A stretch of 64,000 nt of DNA from Saprospiraceae bacterium (GTDB taxonomy: Bacteria > Bacteroidota > Bacteroidia > Chitinophagales > Saprospiraceae), in NCBI GenBank assembly GCA_020630435.1, contig JAHDBJ010000014.1, positions 62,001 to 126,000 on the forward strand. The letters run 5' to 3'. This document shows positions 61,888-64,000 of this stretch, piece after piece. A program made the position numbers and the translations under genes. The notes beneath the pieces are model-generated. The model did no database searches. It saw nothing but the letters and a program-made list of their open reading frames with translations, and had not been told where the DNA came from. Numbering within the stretch: the stretch's first letter is position 1; every line of letters begins with the position of its first letter.

Positions 61888-63909
61888 ATGTACAAAAACA
61901 TCATTTTAATATTAGTTTTTTTCTTTAATATCCAAAATATATCTGCTCAAGCATACGAGACTAAAAAAACAGTATCTAGTAAAATTCTAAAAAACTACAA
62001 TGAAGCGGTTAACCTAATACGGAAAGGAGATGATAAAAAAGCATTACAGCTTCTTGATAAAGTATTAAAAAAAGAACCAACCTTCATAGATGCTAAAATA
62101 GAACGTTCAGGAATATTCTATCGGGAAGGAGATATTGCGACTTCAGAAAAAATATTAGATGAAGTTGTAGCCGTAGATCCAAACTATAATAATAGATTAT
62201 TGTATACGCTAGGAACAATTAAATATTATAATGATAAATATGACGAAGCCGCTTCTTTGTTAAAACAATTTCTAAAAACAGACAATATTTATAAAACAAC
62301 AAAAGTAAAAGCGGAGAAGCTGCTTAAAAAAGCGGAATTTGCAGCTCTTGCTGTTAAAAATCCAGTTCCTTTTAAGCCTGAAGCGCTAGGGAATTTAGTC
62401 AATACCTACAATTCAGAATACCTCCCTTCCATAACAGCTGATGGGGAATTACTGATTTATACTACTCGAATTTGGGGACAAGAAGATTTTTATGTTAGTA
62501 AAAATGTAGATGGCGTATGGCAGCGCGGCAAACCGATTGGGGAGCCTGTCAATACAGAATACAATGAAGGGGCGCAAAGCATATCTGCTGATGGAAAAAT
62601 GTTGGTTTTTACAGCTTGTAATCGGAAAGATACAGGGTATGGAAGTTGTGATATTTATTATTCAGAAATAAAAAATGGCGAATGGATGCGTCCTAGGAAT
62701 ATTGGAAAAGCTATCAATACGGCAGGTTGGGAATCTCAACCTTGTTTAACACCAGATGGTAAAGCAATCTATTTTGCAAGTGAACGAGAAGGAACTAAAG
62801 GGTCTAAAGACCTTTGGGTAAGCTATAAACAAGAAAATGGTCGATGGGGAAAACCTAAAAATTTAGGAGATGTTATTAATACACCTGACGAAGAGCAATC
62901 TCCATTTATTCACCCCGATGGACAAACATTGTATTTTATGTCTAGAGGACATGAAGGAATGGGAGGACACGATTTATTTATGAGTCGTAAAGATGCTAAT
63001 GGGAAGTGGATGAAACCCGTAAATCTTGGCTATCCGATCAATACTAAAGCCAGTGAAGGGAGTATATTTGTAAGTCTTGATGGTAAAACAGCTTACTTTG
63101 CCACCGATAGGCAAGAAAAAGGCGTGGAAGGATCAGCTTTTGATAAAAAGGATAGCAATAAAAATACTGATCTGTATAAGTTTGAATTATACGAAGCAGC
63201 ACGCCCACAGCCTGTTACTTATGTAAAAGCCACAGTATTTGATGAAATAACTAAAAAAAGATTAAAGGCAAAAATTGATTTTGTAAACCTGACTACTGGA
63301 AAATCACACATTTCAGCAGTCACAGATGAAAACGGTGAATTCCTTGTCTGTCTCCCAATGGGACAAAACTATGCCCTAAATGTCAATAAAAAGCAATATC
63401 TTTTTCACTCCGAGAATTTTGAATTAACTGAATTAAGAGATTTAGAGAAACCATTTATATTAAAAATTGGTTTACAAAAAATTAAAATTTCTTCACCACT
63501 AATTGTCTCAAACAAGCCAAAACCTGTACAAAAACCTGAAGAAAATAAACCTTTACCTTTACCGAAGGCGAAGCCGATCATTCTAAAAAATATCTTTTTT
63601 GAAACTGCCAAAGCAACACTTCGCCCTGAGTCTATAACCGAATTGAATCAACTCAAAAAACTTCTAGAAGATAATCCTACCATGAAAATTCAAATCAATG
63701 GGCATACGGATAATGTAGGTTCAGATAGTGATAATCAACTATTATCAGAAAATCGTGCTAAAGCAGTTAGAGACTATCTTATTCAAAATGGTATCACATC
63801 CACCCGTATTAGTTATAAAGGATATGGAGAAAGTCAACCTATTGATACAAACGATACTTCAGAAGGGAGACAGCTAAATCGTAGAACAGAGTTTATTGTG
63901 ATTGAATAA
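61888..63909 (+). CDS. PorE-like OmpA-family protein (TPR, beta-propeller, CRD, OmpA)
   Basis: A 673-residue periplasmic or outer-membrane protein with four modules: TPR helices (about 25-150, LIRKGDDKKALQLLDKVL), a PD40-type beta-propeller (about 160-430, repeated ITADGELLIYTTR and SADGKMLVFTACN blades), a CarboxypepD-regulatory-like domain (about 445-520) and a C-terminal OmpA peptidoglycan-binding domain (about 560-673, INGHTDNVGSDSDNQLLSENRAKAV). This order is that of PorE of the type IX secretion system, although paralogs exist and the lipobox of P. gingivalis PorE is not seen. I preferred the ATG at 61888 to one four codons earlier because it starts a clean signal peptide. Confidence 0.8.
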   Translation: MYKNIILILVFFFNIQNISAQAYETKKTVSSKILKNYNEAVNLIRKGDDKKALQLLDKVLKKEPTFIDAKIERSGIFYREGDIATSEKILDEVVAVDPNYNNRLLYTLGTIKYYNDKYDEAASLLKQFLKTDNIYKTTKVKAEKLLKKAEFAALAVKNPVPFKPEALGNLVNTYNSEYLPSITADGELLIYTTRIWGQEDFYVSKNVDGVWQRGKPIGEPVNTEYNEGAQSISADGKMLVFTACNRKDTGYGSCDIYYSEIKNGEWMRPRNIGKAINTAGWESQPCLTPDGKAIYFASEREGTKGSKDLWVSYKQENGRWGKPKNLGDVINTPDEEQSPFIHPDGQTLYFMSRGHEGMGGHDLFMSRKDANGKWMKPVNLGYPINTKASEGSIFVSLDGKTAYFATDRQEKGVEGSAFDKKDSNKNTDLYKFELYEAARPQPVTYVKATVFDEITKKRLKAKIDFVNLTTGKSHISAVTDENGEFLVCLPMGQNYALNVNKKQYLFHSENFELTELRDLEKPFILKIGLQKIKISSPLIVSNKPKPVQKPEENKPLPLPKAKPIILKNIFFETAKATLRPESITELNQLKKLLEDNPTMKIQINGHTDNVGSDSDNQLLSENRAKAVRDYLIQNGITSTRISYKGYGESQPIDTNDTSEGRQLNRRTEFIVIE

Positions 63910-64000
63910 AAATTGAGGGTAATGAATGGCTATTCCAAGTAGTGGGCAAAATATATTTTGATAGTAAATTAGTATTATATTTAGTTTGAAATCCTTTCAA

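Noticed and set aside
1-64000. CRISPR array, retron, diversity-generating element, phage or toxin-antitoxin pair
   Set aside because: No regularly spaced repeats, reverse transcriptase, phage structural genes or small toxin-like gene pairs are visible. The only defence system I can support is the type I restriction operon.

Overview
The window is a stretch of AT-rich bacterial chromosome that looks like Bacteroidota, and gene content suggests the Saprospiria or a close relative (the class is an inference). The evidence is a FecI/FecR/SusC-like TonB receptor locus with a DUF4249 lipoprotein, a T9SS C-terminal sorting domain, a PorE-like OmpA protein, Bacteroidota-type LptD, MlaD and DUF4199 proteins, TAnnTTTG -7 boxes, and a tmRNA whose tag reads GEPRFAMAA.

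Layout. 1-1753: dapF, a decayed gene fragment and an HD-domain phosphohydrolase. 1787-9662: a cell-surface signalling/uptake locus. It has an ECF sigma factor, two small beta-barrels and a lipoprotein, a FecR anti-sigma factor, a TonB receptor with an N-terminal signalling (STN) domain, and a DUF4249 lipoprotein. 9735-10223: ssrA (tmRNA) with its promoter and terminator. 10138-16699: an apparent genomic island inserted at the 3' end of ssrA and bounded by 86-bp direct repeats (about 91% identical). It carries a truncated recombinase, a secreted CUB/T9SS protein, a large palindrome beside an orphan gene fragment, and a tight three-gene operon on the minus strand: ATP-grasp-like protein, GshB/RimK-like ATP-grasp, aspartoacylase-like deacylase. 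16797-23286: a complete type I restriction-modification operon (hsdM-hsdS-hsdR) with a RAYT (Y1) transposase gene translationally coupled between hsdS and hsdR.

23384-33361: a cytochrome-c-like lipoprotein, a thrombospondin-type-3 lipoprotein, a DUF445 membrane protein, an MFS carrier, a GNAT enzyme, coaX, an outer-membrane protein and a nucleoside transporter with an extra N-terminal domain. 33792-43506: a large multi-barrel outer-membrane protein, MlaD, a cell-wall amidase, LptD and HemB. This is an envelope-biogenesis block. 44134-49965: the rod-shape/peptidoglycan cluster mreB-mreC-mreD-mrdA-dacB. 49962-63909: an M28/glutaminyl-cyclase-like lipoprotein, smpB (partner of the tmRNA above), an MscS channel, a BatA/VWA protein, a dihydroorotase homologue lacking its metal-binding histidines, three tandem DUF4199 proteins, a GT2 glycosyltransferase, lepA and a PorE-like OmpA protein.

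Scattered between genes is a family of palindromic elements (about 145 bp when complete, with solo right halves). It is one of the less expected features of the window. I see no tRNA or rRNA genes and no CRISPR array. The best candidates for something undescribed are the three-gene ATP-grasp/deacylase operon on the ssrA island, the palindromic element family, and the transposase embedded in the restriction operon with REP-like palindromes inside its own coding sequence.
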